A DNA stretch of 64,000 nucleotides from Pseudomonas yamanorum (GTDB lineage: Bacteria; Pseudomonadota; Gammaproteobacteria; Pseudomonadales; Pseudomonadaceae), in the NCBI RefSeq assembly GCF_013386765.1, contig NZ_JACARE010000015.1, positions 178,551-242,550 on the forward strand, written 5' to 3'. The position numbers and the translations under genes are program-made. The notes under the pieces were generated by a model. The model was not told where the DNA came from and did not search any database. It worked only from the letters and a program-made list of their open reading frames with translations. The stretch's first letter is position 1. Every line of letters starts with the position of its first letter. Shown here piece after piece: positions 1-11,106 of this stretch.

Positions 1-548
1 TCTTCAACGACTTTGATCTCGGGGTACTTGGCCAGCACATCCTTCACCCCGCTGGTGCGCTTGCCGGTATCGCTGTGGGCGAGGCGCCCGAGGATGATCG
101 CCAGGTTGCCCTTGCCGCCCATCTTCTCGGCCAGGTACTCCATCTGCATCCGGCCGATGGCGCGCTCGTCGGTGCCGACGAAGACGACGCCCGGCGGGAA
201 GCTTTCCACCTCTGGGCGGCTGTTCATGTACACCAGCGGGATACCGGCGGCGTTGGCTTTTTCGGTGATCTTGCGGGTGGCCGCGGTGTCGGCCGGGTTG
301 ACGATGATCGCGTCGACTTTCTGGCTGATAAAGCTTTCCACCTGGTTCAACTGGCGGACTACATCGCTGGCGGAATCTTCCACCTGCAGCTTGACTCCAT
401 CGGGCGAGGCCTTGGCCCGGTCCTGCATGGCCTGCACCAGGTAGGACACATAGTTATCGAACTGCCCGACCGATACCCCGATGCGCAATTCGGCATGGGC
501 GGCGGTGGACAGCAGCAGGGCACAGGCACAGCCAAGCAGGCGCTTCAT
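1..548 (-). CDS. Sugar ABC transporter periplasmic binding protein (partial, 3' end off the window)
   Basis: The visible 182 N-terminal residues begin with a signal peptide (MKRLLGCACALLLSTAAHA) followed by the fold typical of ribose/inositol/galactose binding proteins: LRIGVSVGQFDNYV, then QVESFISQKVDAIIVNPADT and GIPLVYMNSRP, i.e. the Peripla_BP_4 / RbsB family. It should bind a sugar or polyol in the periplasm and hand it to an ABC permease encoded further left, which cannot be seen. The start at 548 has an AAGGAAA ribosome site about 7 bases upstream. A GGAA-N6-TTCC palindrome 56 bases upstream of the start hints at an inositol-type substrate, but this is inference. Ribose or another sugar is equally possible from the sequence alone. 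Confidence 0.85.
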   Translation of the reverse strand, partial: MKRLLGCACALLLSTAAHAELRIGVSVGQFDNYVSYLVQAMQDRAKASPDGVKLQVEDSASDVVRQLNQVESFISQKVDAIIVNPADTAATRKITEKANAAGIPLVYMNSRPEVESFPPGVVFVGTDERAIGRMQMEYLAEKMGGKGNLAIILGRLAHSDTGKRTSGVKDVLAKYPEIKVVE

Positions 549-603
549 GGGAGTTTCCTTTTTATTGTTCTGGTGCGACAAAGATTCTGAAGTGGACATT
601 ATT

Positions 604-617
604 GGAAATAAAATTCC
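604..617. promoter_or_regulatory. GGAA-N6-TTCC palindrome, candidate RpiR/IolR-type operator
   Basis: The sequence GGAAATAAAATTCC lies in the 193-base divergent gap between the binding-protein gene and the PQQ dehydrogenase gene. RpiR-family IolR repressors of inositol catabolism are reported to recognise GGAA-N6-TTCC. A wider inverted repeat, TGAAGTGGA with TCCACTTCA, surrounds it. Function is inferred from position and motif only. Confidence 0.4.
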
Positions 618-741
618 ACTTCAAGCGAGAGCTGAAATTTATTTTCGCCGCTGATCGAACACATTAGTTTGTGCCAGATTGTTAAAAGTAACTGTTTGGT
701 ACATTATTTCTCGTTGGGTATACAGGAAGGACGTTTGCGAG

Positions 742-3102
742 ATGAATAACTTTGGGGCTGCCACCGGCAGCAGATGGTTGCTGGTTGGCCTGGGCCTGCT
801 GATCGCCTTGATCGGCCTGGGCCTGGCGGGCGGTGGTGGTTACCTCGTGGCGCTGGGTGGCAGCTGGTATTTCCTGCTGATGGGCCTGGCGATGCTGGTC
901 TCCGGCGTGCTGATCGCCAAGCGCCGGCCTCAGGGTGCATGGCTATACGCCGTGGCGTTGGTGCTGACCGCGATCTGGGCGGTGTGGGACACCGGGCTGG
1001 AATACTGGCCGTTGGTATCGCGGGTGCTGACCTTTGCCGTCATCGGCCTGGTGGTCGCGCTGATTTATCCACAGCTCGCCCGTGCGTCGGGCTCGACACC
1101 CGGGCGTGGCGCCTATGGTGTGGCCGGGCTGCTGGGCCTGGGCGTGGTCGCCACCCTGGCGTACATGTTTGTGCCGACCCACGTGGTCAAGGCCAGCAGT
1201 GAGCCTGCGGTGACGCCGGTGACACCTGGCACCGAGCAAAAGGACTGGGCCCACTGGGGCAACACCACCGCCGGCAACCGTTTTGCCGCGCTGGACCAGA
1301 TCAACAAAGGCAACATCGACAAGTTGCAGGTGGCCTGGACCTTCCACACCGGCGACATCCCCGAGAGCAACGGCGCCGGCGCCGAAGACCAGAACACCCC
1401 GCTGCAGATCGGTGACAGCGTTTACGTGTGCACCGCCTACGGCAAAGTCTTCTCCCTGGATGCCGACACCGGCGCCCAGCGCTGGAAATTCGACCCCCAG
1501 GGCAGCGGCCCAAACTGGCAGCGTTGCCGGGGCTTGGGTTACTTCGACAGCAGCGTCAGCGAGCAACCCGCCAGCGCCAAAGCCTGTGTGAAACGTCTGT
1601 TCCTGCCGACCGGCGATGCCCGGTTGATTGCGCTCAATGCTGAGACCGGCGCGCCTTGCGAAGACTTCGGCGACCACGGCACCGTCGACCTGAAAACCGA
1701 CATGGGCGAAGTGAAGCCCGGTTATTACCAGCAAACCTCGACACCCTTGGTGGCGGGCAATGTGGTGATCGTCGGCGGCCGTGTGGCAGACAACTTCTCC
1801 ACCGGCGAACCGCCAGGCGTGGTGCGCGCTTTTGACGTGCACAGCGGCGAACTGGTGTGGGCCTGGGACCCGGGCAACCCGAACACCACCAAGCGTCCGC
1901 CCGCAGGCGAGACCTACACCCGTGGCACGCCGAACGTATGGTCGGCCATGTCCTACGACGCCAAGCTCGGCCTGGTCTACCTGCCCACCGGTAACGCCAC
2001 CCCGGACTTCTTCGCCGGTGAACGTACTGCCTATGACGACAAGTGGAGCTCCTCCATCGTCGCCATCGACGTGAAGACCGGTCAGGTGCGCTGGCACTTC
2101 CAGACCACTCACCACGACCTGTGGGACTTCGACCTGCCGGCGCAACCGCTGCTCTACGATATTCCTGATGGTAACGGCGGCGTGCAGCCGGCCCTGGCTC
2201 AAGTCACCAAGCAAGGTGAAATCTTCCTGCTCAACCGCGAAACCGGCGTGCCGATCGCCCGGGTCGAAGAGCGTCCGGTGCCGCAGGGCAATGTGCCCGG
2301 CGAGCGCTATTCGCCGACCCAACCGTTCTCGGTGGACATGCCTTCGATCGGCAATCAGCAACTGACCGAATCCGACATGTGGGGCGCCACGCCGTTTGAC
2401 CAACTGATGTGCCGCATCCAGTTCAAGGGCATGCGTCACCAGGGCGTCTATACGCCGCCAGGCCTGGACCGCGCGCTGCAGTTCCCGGGTTCGCTGGGCG
2501 GGATGAACTGGGGCAGCGTGTCGGTGGACCCGAACACCAACTACATGTTCGTCAACGACATGCGCCTGGGTTTGGCCAACTACATGATCCCGCGCGACAA
2601 GATCGCCGCCGGTGCCAGCGGCATCGAGATGGGTGCGGTGCCGCAGGCCGGCACGCCGTTTGGCGCCATGCGCGAGCGCTTCCTTTCGGCGGCGGGTATT
2701 CCGTGTCAGAAACCGCCGTTTGGCACCATGTCGGCCATCGACCTGAAAACCCACAAGCTGATGTGGCAAGTACCGGTGGGTACGGTTGAAGACACCGGGC
2801 CGCTGGGCATCCGCATGCACATGCCGATTCCGATTGGCATGCCGACTCTTGGCGCGTCGCTGGCGACCCAGTCTGGCCTGTTGTTCTTCGCCGGCACCCA
2901 GGACTTCTACCTGCGCGCGTTCGATACCGGCAACGGCAACGAAATCTGGAAGTCCCGTTTGCCTGTCGGTAGCCAATCGGGGCCGATGACCTACGTGTCG
3001 CCCAAGACGGGCACCCAGTACATCGTGCTCACCGCCGGCGGCGCGCGACAGTCGCCGGACCGCGGGGATTACGTGATTGCCTACGCGTTGCCCAAGAAAT
3101 AG
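742..3102 (+). CDS. gcd: Membrane-bound PQQ-dependent dehydrogenase, glucose/quinate/shikimate family (probably glucose dehydrogenase)
   Basis: 786 residues, close to the roughly 800 of quinoprotein glucose dehydrogenase. The N-terminal ~140 residues hold five hydrophobic segments (e.g. WLLVGLGLLIALIGLGLA), the membrane anchor that delivers electrons to ubiquinone. The periplasmic remainder is an eight-bladed PQQ propeller with repeats such as AWTFHTGD, HHDLWDFDLPAQP and DMWGATPFDQLMC, and ends YVIAYALPKK as in E. coli Gcd. It would oxidise glucose to gluconate in the periplasm. Quinate dehydrogenase of the same family cannot be excluded without alignment. I chose the ATG at 742 (AGGAAGG at 724-730) over the in-frame 679 start, which would add 21 non-membrane residues. 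A strong terminator follows. Confidence 0.8.
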   Translation: MNNFGAATGSRWLLVGLGLLIALIGLGLAGGGGYLVALGGSWYFLLMGLAMLVSGVLIAKRRPQGAWLYAVALVLTAIWAVWDTGLEYWPLVSRVLTFAVIGLVVALIYPQLARASGSTPGRGAYGVAGLLGLGVVATLAYMFVPTHVVKASSEPAVTPVTPGTEQKDWAHWGNTTAGNRFAALDQINKGNIDKLQVAWTFHTGDIPESNGAGAEDQNTPLQIGDSVYVCTAYGKVFSLDADTGAQRWKFDPQGSGPNWQRCRGLGYFDSSVSEQPASAKACVKRLFLPTGDARLIALNAETGAPCEDFGDHGTVDLKTDMGEVKPGYYQQTSTPLVAGNVVIVGGRVADNFSTGEPPGVVRAFDVHSGELVWAWDPGNPNTTKRPPAGETYTRGTPNVWSAMSYDAKLGLVYLPTGNATPDFFAGERTAYDDKWSSSIVAIDVKTGQVRWHFQTTHHDLWDFDLPAQPLLYDIPDGNGGVQPALAQVTKQGEIFLLNRETGVPIARVEERPVPQGNVPGERYSPTQPFSVDMPSIGNQQLTESDMWGATPFDQLMCRIQFKGMRHQGVYTPPGLDRALQFPGSLGGMNWGSVSVDPNTNYMFVNDMRLGLANYMIPRDKIAAGASGIEMGAVPQAGTPFGAMRERFLSAAGIPCQKPPFGTMSAIDLKTHKLMWQVPVGTVEDTGPLGIRMHMPIPIGMPTLGASLATQSGLLFFAGTQDFYLRAFDTGNGNEIWKSRLPVGSQSGPMTYVSPKTGTQYIVLTAGGARQSPDRGDYVIAYALPKK

Positions 3103-3110
3103 GGCGTGAA

Positions 3111-3137
3111 AAAGCCGCACGGATGTGCGGCTTTTTT
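3111..3137. terminator. Rho-independent terminator, probably bidirectional
   Basis: A 10-base-pair stem AAAGCCGCAC / GTGCGGCTTT with a 4-base loop is followed by a T run on the + strand and preceded by an A run. It sits between the convergent PQQ dehydrogenase and LysR genes and can serve both. Confidence 0.85.
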
Positions 3138-3144
3138 TGGCATC

Positions 3145-4011
3145 TTAGCTCACGTCCGCCAGCAGGCACCGGGCAAAGAGTTGTGGCACCGGAAGGTTGC
3201 GCTGACTGTATCGGCTCAGCAGGATGATTTCCCGATAAAAGGTCAGCTCGCCCAGCGGGATCACGCGCACCTGCGGGGATCGGTCCAGCCATAGCCCGGC
3301 GTGGGGAACCAGTGAAACACCCAGCCCGCATTCGACCATCTTGACGAGGGCTTCTATCTCGTCCAGCTCCAGCGCAACCTGCACGTCCAACCGCTGATCC
3401 CGCAGAAAGCGGCTGACCAGCCGCCCGCCAAACGAAGCACGGTCGTAGCGCACATGGGGATGAGCGGCGAGCAGTTGCAGCGGGTCATCACCCTTGACCG
3501 TTTGCGGCACGATCAGCACAAACGGCTCCTTGCGCAGCACCTGCACGTGCAGCTCCTTGGGCAAATCAAAGGGCGGGCGAATGATGATCGCCGAGTCGAG
3601 TTCGCCTGCGTCCACCTGGCTGAGCAGCTCCAGGGAAACCCCCGGCACCAACTTACACTCCACCGTCGGCGCAGCATGTCGCAGGCGCACCAGGGCTTGC
3701 GGTAGCAGGCCGGTCTGGGCGGTGGTGATGGCACCGACTTTCAACTCGCCACGGTACTCATTGGCGTCCACCGGCACAGCCATGCGATTGAACGTCTCGA
3801 GAATTTCCTTGGCCAGCGGCAGCGCGCGGATGCCCGCCGCATTCAGCGTGGCCTGGCGCCCGGTGCGGTCGAACAGTTGCACGCCGAGTACCTGCTCCAA
3901 CTGGCGGATCTGCGCGCTGACCGCCGACTGTGTCAGCCCGATATGCATGCCCGCTGCGGCGAAGGTGCCGTGTCGGGTAACCGCGATAAAGGTTTTCAGT
4001 TCTCGCAGCAT
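3145..4011 (-). CDS. LysR-family transcriptional regulator
   Basis: 288 residues, the normal LysR size. The N-terminal winged helix-turn-helix is clear (FAAAGMHIGLTQSAVSAQIR, then LEQVLGVQLFDRTGR), followed from about residue 90 by a LysR substrate-binding domain (GELKVGAITTAQTGLLPQAL). It is transcribed away from the VOC gene starting at 4125, with a 113-base gap, the usual layout for a LysR regulator controlling its divergent neighbour. The effector is unknown. Confidence 0.9.
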   Translation of the reverse strand: MLRELKTFIAVTRHGTFAAAGMHIGLTQSAVSAQIRQLEQVLGVQLFDRTGRQATLNAAGIRALPLAKEILETFNRMAVPVDANEYRGELKVGAITTAQTGLLPQALVRLRHAAPTVECKLVPGVSLELLSQVDAGELDSAIIIRPPFDLPKELHVQVLRKEPFVLIVPQTVKGDDPLQLLAAHPHVRYDRASFGGRLVSRFLRDQRLDVQVALELDEIEALVKMVECGLGVSLVPHAGLWLDRSPQVRVIPLGELTFYREIILLSRYSQRNLPVPQLFARCLLADVS

Positions 4012-4124
4012 GGGCGTCCCGATTGATCAAAATAATTTGAGCTCGCTGCGAAAACTATCGTCTTTCCATCGGTTACAGCAAGGCTAGACTCGGAAGGACT
4101 TAATACCCATAGAGGTTAGACCTG

Positions 4125-4550
4125 ATGGCACTGGCTCCTTTTCACCTGGCAATTCCGGTATTCGACTTGGCGGCTGCGCGGCAGTTTTACGGTGAAGTGT
4201 TTGGCCTGGAGGAGGGGCGGGCCAGTGATCACTGGGTCGACTTCGATTTCTTCGGGCATCAACTGGTGATTCATGAACATCCGAAAACCGCTTCTCAAGA
4301 GGCGGCGCACACCAATGCGGTAGACGGCCACGATGTGCCGGTGCCGCATTTTGGTGTCGTGCTGAGTTGGGAGGATTGGCATGCCCTGGCGGAGCGGTTG
4401 CAGGCTCGGAATACCCGGTTTGTGCTGGAACCGCATATTCGCTTCAAGGGTCAGGTGGGTGAGCAGGCGACGTTGTTCCTGTTTGATCCGTGCGGCAATG
4501 CGCTGGAGTTCAAGGCGTTCAAGGATATTGGGCAGTTGTTTGCCAAGTGA
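4125..4550 (+). CDS. VOC family (glyoxalase/bleomycin-resistance fold) protein
   Basis: 141 residues with the paired beta-alpha-beta-beta-beta modules of the vicinal oxygen chelate superfamily. Likely metal-site residues are the His in [11 protein letters not shown] near the N-terminus, His in [12 protein letters not shown] at mid-protein and Glu in GNALEFKAF near the C-terminus. The superfamily includes glyoxalase I, extradiol dioxygenases and antibiotic-binding proteins, and the exact reaction cannot be read here. It is divergent from the LysR gene, its probable regulator. Confidence 0.85.
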   Translation: MALAPFHLAIPVFDLAAARQFYGEVFGLEEGRASDHWVDFDFFGHQLVIHEHPKTASQEAAHTNAVDGHDVPVPHFGVVLSWEDWHALAERLQARNTRFVLEPHIRFKGQVGEQATLFLFDPCGNALEFKAFKDIGQLFAK

Positions 4551-4551
4551 G

Positions 4552-4573
4552 GGGCGTCGCCGAGGAGACGCCC
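4552..4573. terminator. Hairpin between convergent VOC and cupin genes
   Basis: GGGCGTC / GACGCCC form a 7-base-pair stem with an 8-base loop directly after the VOC stop codon. No T run follows on either strand, so a terminator function is only possible. Confidence 0.35.
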
Positions 4574-4588
4574 GTCTGATTCTGAAGC

Positions 4589-5095
4589 CTAAGACGCTTT
4601 GCACACCTTCGCAGCGGCAGGGTCGTTCGGGATAAACGAATCCGGTGCGCCGGGCTTCAACACCACGTACCCGCGCCGCCACGGCTGATCGTCCACCAGA
4701 TTCCAGCGATGGCCTGTACCGGTGTTGTCTTCGGCGACCAGCACTTCACCCGGATGCAGCGTGAACTTCTCACCGCCGCGGGTAACGAACGCCAGGGTGC
4801 CGGACAGCGTCATGACGTACTGGGGTTCTGGGTCGTTATGCCAACTGTAGGAAGAGTGCGCCGCTGTTTGCTTGAAGTGGATGGCGGTCACATCATTGCG
4901 CATGCTCTGGTCGATGGTGCCTTCCATTACGTGGGAGTTGTTGTCGGCGCCCGTGCACAGCTTGAATGCTTTGATGGTGTCAGCGGGGGCGGCGTGAGCG
5001 CAGCTTAAGGTGGCGAGGGTGATTGCGGCAGCGGCTGCGGCACGCAGGCCCAGGCGGTGGATTACAGGGCGCGGCGTACGTTTCTTCTGATGCAT
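4589..5095 (-). CDS. Exported cupin-domain protein
   Basis: 168 residues from the chosen ATG at 5095 (GAGGGAAA upstream); an in-frame start at 5167 would put 24 polar residues before the signal peptide. Residues ~1-35 are a signal peptide (RLGLRAAAAAAITLATLSCAHA). The rest is one cupin barrel: HSSYSWHNDPEPQYVMTLSG supplies the His/Glu of motif 1, and LHPGEVLVAEDNTGTGHRW gives motif 2 with its His. These suggest a metal-binding periplasmic protein. No substrate can be assigned. Confidence 0.8.
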   Translation of the reverse strand: MHQKKRTPRPVIHRLGLRAAAAAAITLATLSCAHAAPADTIKAFKLCTGADNNSHVMEGTIDQSMRNDVTAIHFKQTAAHSSYSWHNDPEPQYVMTLSGTLAFVTRGGEKFTLHPGEVLVAEDNTGTGHRWNLVDDQPWRRGYVVLKPGAPDSFIPNDPAAAKVCKAS

Positions 5096-5203
5096 GGAGC
5101 AAGTTTCCCTCGTGTTGGATTGGCGGCGATTGGGAATCATGGTCTTCGCCGTAGCCGTTCGGGACAACTAACTAATGTTTCATTGCGGCACGCCAGAAAC
5201 GAC

Positions 5204-5226
5204 AAAGCCGCGCAGTGCGCGGCTTT
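5204..5226 (-). terminator. Hairpin downstream of the tRNA gene
   Basis: A 10-base-pair stem AAAGCCGCGC / GCGCGGCTTT with a 3-base loop lies 5 bases after the tRNA 3' end on the minus strand. The T run is short. Confidence 0.65.
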
Positions 5227-5231
5227 CAAGA

Positions 5232-5308
<77 letters not shown>

Positions 5309-5323
5309 TCAGTAGGCCGCGGA

Positions 5324-8300
5324 TTATAGCGATGGTTTCTTCGCTGTGCCATCCGAAAAGTCCGAAACGCTCATACGAAGGAAGGTGGCGGCAAAAAGGT
5401 CCGGCGGCAGTGGCAGGCTGACGATGTAGCCTTGCATCTGTTCGCAGCCTTCAGCCGCCAGGAACGCTTGCTGGGCAGGCGTTTCCACGCCTTCGGCGAT
5501 GATGGTGAATTGCATGCTGTGCCCCAAGGCAATAATGGCGCGCACGATGGCGGCATCGTGCGGGTCATCCGGCAGGCCGCGTACGAAGGACTGGTCGATC
5601 TTCAGGAAGTCCAGCGGCAGGCGTTTCAGGTAGCTGAGGGACGAATACCCGGTGCCGAAGTCATCAATGGCCAGTTGCACGCCCAAGCGCTTGAGTTGGT
5701 GCAGCACCTCCAGCGCTTCTTCGGCCTGGCTCATGATGAAGTTTTCGGTGATCTCCAGTTGCAGGCAGCCGGGCTCCAGGTGGTTGTCCCGCAGCAGTTG
5801 TTCGATGCGTGCCAGCAGGTTGGGGTGGCGCAGTTGCGCGCCGGCGAGGTTGACGGACAGCGGGCCGAAGTCATCAAAGACTTCTCTCCAGTCGTGCATT
5901 TGCCGGCACGCCTGGTCCAGTACCCAGTCACCAATTTGCAGGATCATGCCGTTCTCTTCGGCCAGGGCGATGAAGTGCTCGGGTGGCACTTCGCCGAAGG
6001 TGGGATGTAGCCAGCGAATCAGCGCTTCGGCGCCGATCAGTTGCTGGGTGTCCAGGCTCAGTTTCGGCTGGTAGTAGAGGCGCAATTCGTCGCGCTCAAT
6101 CGCCCGGCGCAGTTCGTGTTCCAGGGCCACTCGTTCGTTGGCCTGGGCGGTCAGGTCCTGGGTGTAGCTTTCGACGCGGTTGCGGCCTTTGGCCTTGGAG
6201 CGGTACATGGCGGCGTCGGCGTTTTTGACCAGGGTGGCGACGTCGCCGCCGTCCCGTGGGTACAGGCTGGTGCCGATGCTGGCGCTGATAAAGAACTCAT
6301 GCTCGCCCGCCTGGAACGGTGGGGTGAAGCAGGCCAGCAGTTTATTGGCCAGGTGTTCGGCGTCGCTGGCTTGTTGCAGGCCGGGCAACAGGATGATGAA
6401 TTCGTCGCCGCCCAGGCGCGCCACGGTGTCGACGTCCCGCAGTTGGTCCTTGAGGCGTACCGCGATGTCCTTGAGCAGCAGGTCGCCAATCGGGTGGCCG
6501 AGGCTGTCGTTGATGTGTTTGAAGCGGTCGAGGTCGAGGAACAGCACAGCACCCTGGCTGCCGGTTTCCTGTTGATGGTTGAGGGCAGCCTGCAGGCGGC
6601 TTTCGAACAGGGTGCGGTTGGGCAGGCCGGTCAGCGGGTCGTGGTGGGCCTGGTAATCGAGGCGCGCCTGGGCGTGCTTGAGGCTGGAGATGTCGGCAAA
6701 CACGGCGACAAAGTGGGTGATCGACTGCTCGCGGTTACGCACCGCGCTGATGGTCAGCCAACTGGGGTACAGCTCGCCGTTCTTGCGCCGGTTGGAGATC
6801 TCGCCTTGCCAGTGGCCGTTGGCCGTCAGTTGATGCCACATGGCCGCGTAGAAGGCGCTGTCGTGCAGGCCGGAGGCGAGCAGGCGCGGGGTTTGGCCGA
6901 GGGCTTCGACTTCGCTGTAGCCGGTGATCTCGCTGAAGGCGCGGTTCACGGCGCTGATGTTTTGCCGGATGTCGGTGATCAGTACGCCTTCGGCGGTGCT
7001 TTCGAATACGGTGGCGGCCTGTTGCAGTTTTTCCTGCATCAGTTGGCGCTCGGTGATGTCCCGGGCGATGGTCAGCATGCAGTCTTCGTCGCCGATGGGC
7101 AGTGGGCGGCTGGAGACTTCACAGAGGCGAATCTCGCCGTCGTTGCGGCGGATGTGGCAGACAAAGTCGCGGACGAATCCGTCCCGTTGCAGCAGTTCCA
7201 GCATGTCCTTGCGTTCGTTCAGGTCGACCCAGATGCCGAGGTCCAGGGTGGACTGATCCAGTGACATCACGCTGTTGAAGCCGGTTATGCGGCTGAAGCC
7301 TTCGTTGACCTCGATCAGCAAGCCGTCGCTTTGGCGGGACAGCAGCAGGCCATCGGGGGAGGCGTGGAAGGCCTTGGCGAATTTCTCTTCGGAGGTTTGC
7401 AGCCGCTGCTGGGTTTCTTTCAGTTGGGTGATATCACGCACCACCACCACCAGGGCTTCGGTGGTGTCGAGTTGAAACGGTTCGGCGGAAATCAGCCCGG
7501 TGAAGGCTTGGCCGTTACTGCGCAGGAAAGGCATTTCCAGGTTACGGATGCTGGTGGTCTGCACCCGTTGCAGAAGACCGGGGCCTACACCCTGGATGCC
7601 CCAGATATTCAGTTCGGTGGCGGTTTTTCCTACGACTTCTTCAGCGCTCAGGCCGATCTGATCCTCGAACGCCTTGTTGACCTCCATCAGGCAGCCGTCG
7701 GACAGCCGGGCAATCACCAGGATGTCCGGGCATTGCTGGAACACGGAGGCGAACTTCTGCTCCGAAAGCTGCAACGCTTCCTCGGTGCGCTTGGCTTCGC
7801 TGATGTCGATCATCAGGCCGCGCAGCACCGGTTCGTGGCCGTGTTCGATCAGGCTGACGATGTCTCGCACCCACAGGCAGCGGCCATCGGCGGTGATCAC
7901 CCGGTAGTCGACACTGTGGTCGCGGTTGGCTCGGGTTTCTGCGTAGCAATAGGATTCTGTGCGGGTCAGGTCGGCGGGGTGAATGATGTTGCGCCAGAAG
8001 CCCGGGATCAGCCAATGGGCCCGCGGATAGCCCAGCAGTTCCTCGGCGTGGGGCGACACGTAGCTGTAGGTGAAATCGCTGATGCTGGCTTCCCAGGCGA
8101 TCGCTGAAAGGCTCTCCACCAGGCCGCGATAATGGTATTCGCTGCTGCGCAGTTCCTGTTCGAGGGCTACACGGCGGGAAATTTCCGAACTGAGCCGGCG
8201 ATTGATCCGGATAACCACGGCCAGCACGATGCTCAGCAACAGCACCGCCGGCAGCCCGTAGAGCAGTACATCGGTCCAGAGGGTGCGGTGGTCGATGACG

Positions 8301-9067
8301 TTGCCAACCCAGTGTTGCTGGATGGCTTCGGTCTCGGCCGGGCTGATGTCGGCCAGGACTTTGTCGAGGATGCCCACCAGCATCTTGTCGTCTTTGGGCA
8401 CGCCCATGGCCAATTGATAGCGATAGGGCGTTTCGCCGCTGATGTACAGGCCTTCCAGCTTGAGTTGGCGCAGGCTCCACACGCTGGAAGCGAGGTCGCC
8501 GACCACGGCGTCGACCTTATCCGTGGCGAGGGCCTGCAGCGTTGCGCTGACGTTGGGCATGGCGACCAGGTTGAGGTCCGGGTGGTGAGTGCGCAGCAGT
8601 TCGTGGGGCGCATAGTTTTCCACCACGGCCACCTTTAACCCGTACAGGTCCTTGAGGCTGCGCGGTTGCGGGCCGCCTTCATGGGCGAGGATGACGATGG
8701 GGAAGTCGAGATACGGCCGGGTAAACGACAGGAAGCCCTGGCGTTCGGGGGTGGACATGATGCCCGGCAGCAGGTCGAGCTGGTTGTTGCGGGCCTGTTC
8801 CAGTACCGCGCTCCAGTTCACCGGCTCGATCAGTTTGATCCTGAGCCCGAGGCGGTCCTGCATCAGGCGCACGTAGTCTGCGGCCAGGCCTTGGTAACGA
8901 CCTTCTTCATCGCGGTATTCAAAGGGCGGCCAGGACGCATCGACGCCCAGGCGCAGCTCTTGATGGTCCGCCAGCCAGCCACGCTCTTCATCGGTGAGAG
9001 TCAACGCGCCAGCCGTTGCGGTCCAGGTCAGCAGCGACAGCAGTAACACAGTCGGCAATCTGGGCAT
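5324..9067 (-). CDS. rmcA: RmcA-type c-di-GMP sensor: periplasmic binding domain, TM, four PAS, GGDEF, EAL
   Basis: 1247 residues, as expected for RmcA, which I recall beside rpoD in P. aeruginosa (PA0575). Order: signal peptide (~1-21), amino-acid-binding SBP_bac_3 domain (~25-255), membrane segment (~268-290, LLYGLPAVLLLSIVLAVVI), four PAS domains (~320-810), GGDEF domain (~820-985, RLGGDEFIILLP intact) and EAL domain (~990-1240, GAEALIRW intact). In P. aeruginosa RmcA lowers c-di-GMP in response to redox state and phenazines; both catalytic motifs look competent here. The ATG at 9067 starts the signal peptide; further upstream in-frame codons encode non-export sequence overlapping the rpoD terminator. 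Confidence 0.92.
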   Translation of the reverse strand: MPRLPTVLLLSLLTWTATAGALTLTDEERGWLADHQELRLGVDASWPPFEYRDEEGRYQGLAADYVRLMQDRLGLRIKLIEPVNWSAVLEQARNNQLDLLPGIMSTPERQGFLSFTRPYLDFPIVILAHEGGPQPRSLKDLYGLKVAVVENYAPHELLRTHHPDLNLVAMPNVSATLQALATDKVDAVVGDLASSVWSLRQLKLEGLYISGETPYRYQLAMGVPKDDKMLVGILDKVLADISPAETEAIQQHWVGNVIDHRTLWTDVLLYGLPAVLLLSIVLAVVIRINRRLSSEISRRVALEQELRSSEYHYRGLVESLSAIAWEASISDFTYSYVSPHAEELLGYPRAHWLIPGFWRNIIHPADLTRTESYCYAETRANRDHSVDYRVITADGRCLWVRDIVSLIEHGHEPVLRGLMIDISEAKRTEEALQLSEQKFASVFQQCPDILVIARLSDGCLMEVNKAFEDQIGLSAEEVVGKTATELNIWGIQGVGPGLLQRVQTTSIRNLEMPFLRSNGQAFTGLISAEPFQLDTTEALVVVVRDITQLKETQQRLQTSEEKFAKAFHASPDGLLLSRQSDGLLIEVNEGFSRITGFNSVMSLDQSTLDLGIWVDLNERKDMLELLQRDGFVRDFVCHIRRNDGEIRLCEVSSRPLPIGDEDCMLTIARDITERQLMQEKLQQAATVFESTAEGVLITDIRQNISAVNRAFSEITGYSEVEALGQTPRLLASGLHDSAFYAAMWHQLTANGHWQGEISNRRKNGELYPSWLTISAVRNREQSITHFVAVFADISSLKHAQARLDYQAHHDPLTGLPNRTLFESRLQAALNHQQETGSQGAVLFLDLDRFKHINDSLGHPIGDLLLKDIAVRLKDQLRDVDTVARLGGDEFIILLPGLQQASDAEHLANKLLACFTPPFQAGEHEFFISASIGTSLYPRDGGDVATLVKNADAAMYRSKAKGRNRVESYTQDLTAQANERVALEHELRRAIERDELRLYYQPKLSLDTQQLIGAEALIRWLHPTFGEVPPEHFIALAEENGMILQIGDWVLDQACRQMHDWREVFDDFGPLSVNLAGAQLRHPNLLARIEQLLRDNHLEPGCLQLEITENFIMSQAEEALEVLHQLKRLGVQLAIDDFGTGYSSLSYLKRLPLDFLKIDQSFVRGLPDDPHDAAIVRAIIALGHSMQFTIIAEGVETPAQQAFLAAEGCEQMQGYIVSLPLPPDLFAATFLRMSVSDFSDGTAKKPSL

Positions 9068-9158
9068 AACGGTCTCGTTATGGCACGGGGAATGTTTCGA
9101 GTGTAGACGGGCATTTCGGGGGAGGTGAGGCGGGGGGAATTTAAACTGTAGAAAGCAA

Positions 9159-9182
9159 AACCCCCGGCCTGGGCCGGGGGTT
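9159..9182 (-). terminator. Terminator of the rpsU-dnaG-rpoD gene block
   Basis: AACCCCCGGCC / GGCCGGGGGTT form an 11-base-pair stem with a 2-base loop beginning 7 bases after the rpoD stop codon on the minus strand, followed by TTTGCTTTC. Confidence 0.85.
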
Positions 9183-9188
9183 CTGTGA

Positions 9189-11039
<1,851 letters not shown>

Positions 11040-11106
11040 AACACCCTATCCACTGAAGGTCTTGGCGGGCAAAAAACAAGCCGAGGATTATACCCGAGCT
11101 ATGACC

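Noticed and set aside
943..3120. 725-codon open frame antisense to the PQQ dehydrogenase
   Set aside because: Arises from high third-position GC of the sense gene; His/Arg/Gly-rich translation without any recognisable family, and the sense frame is unambiguous.
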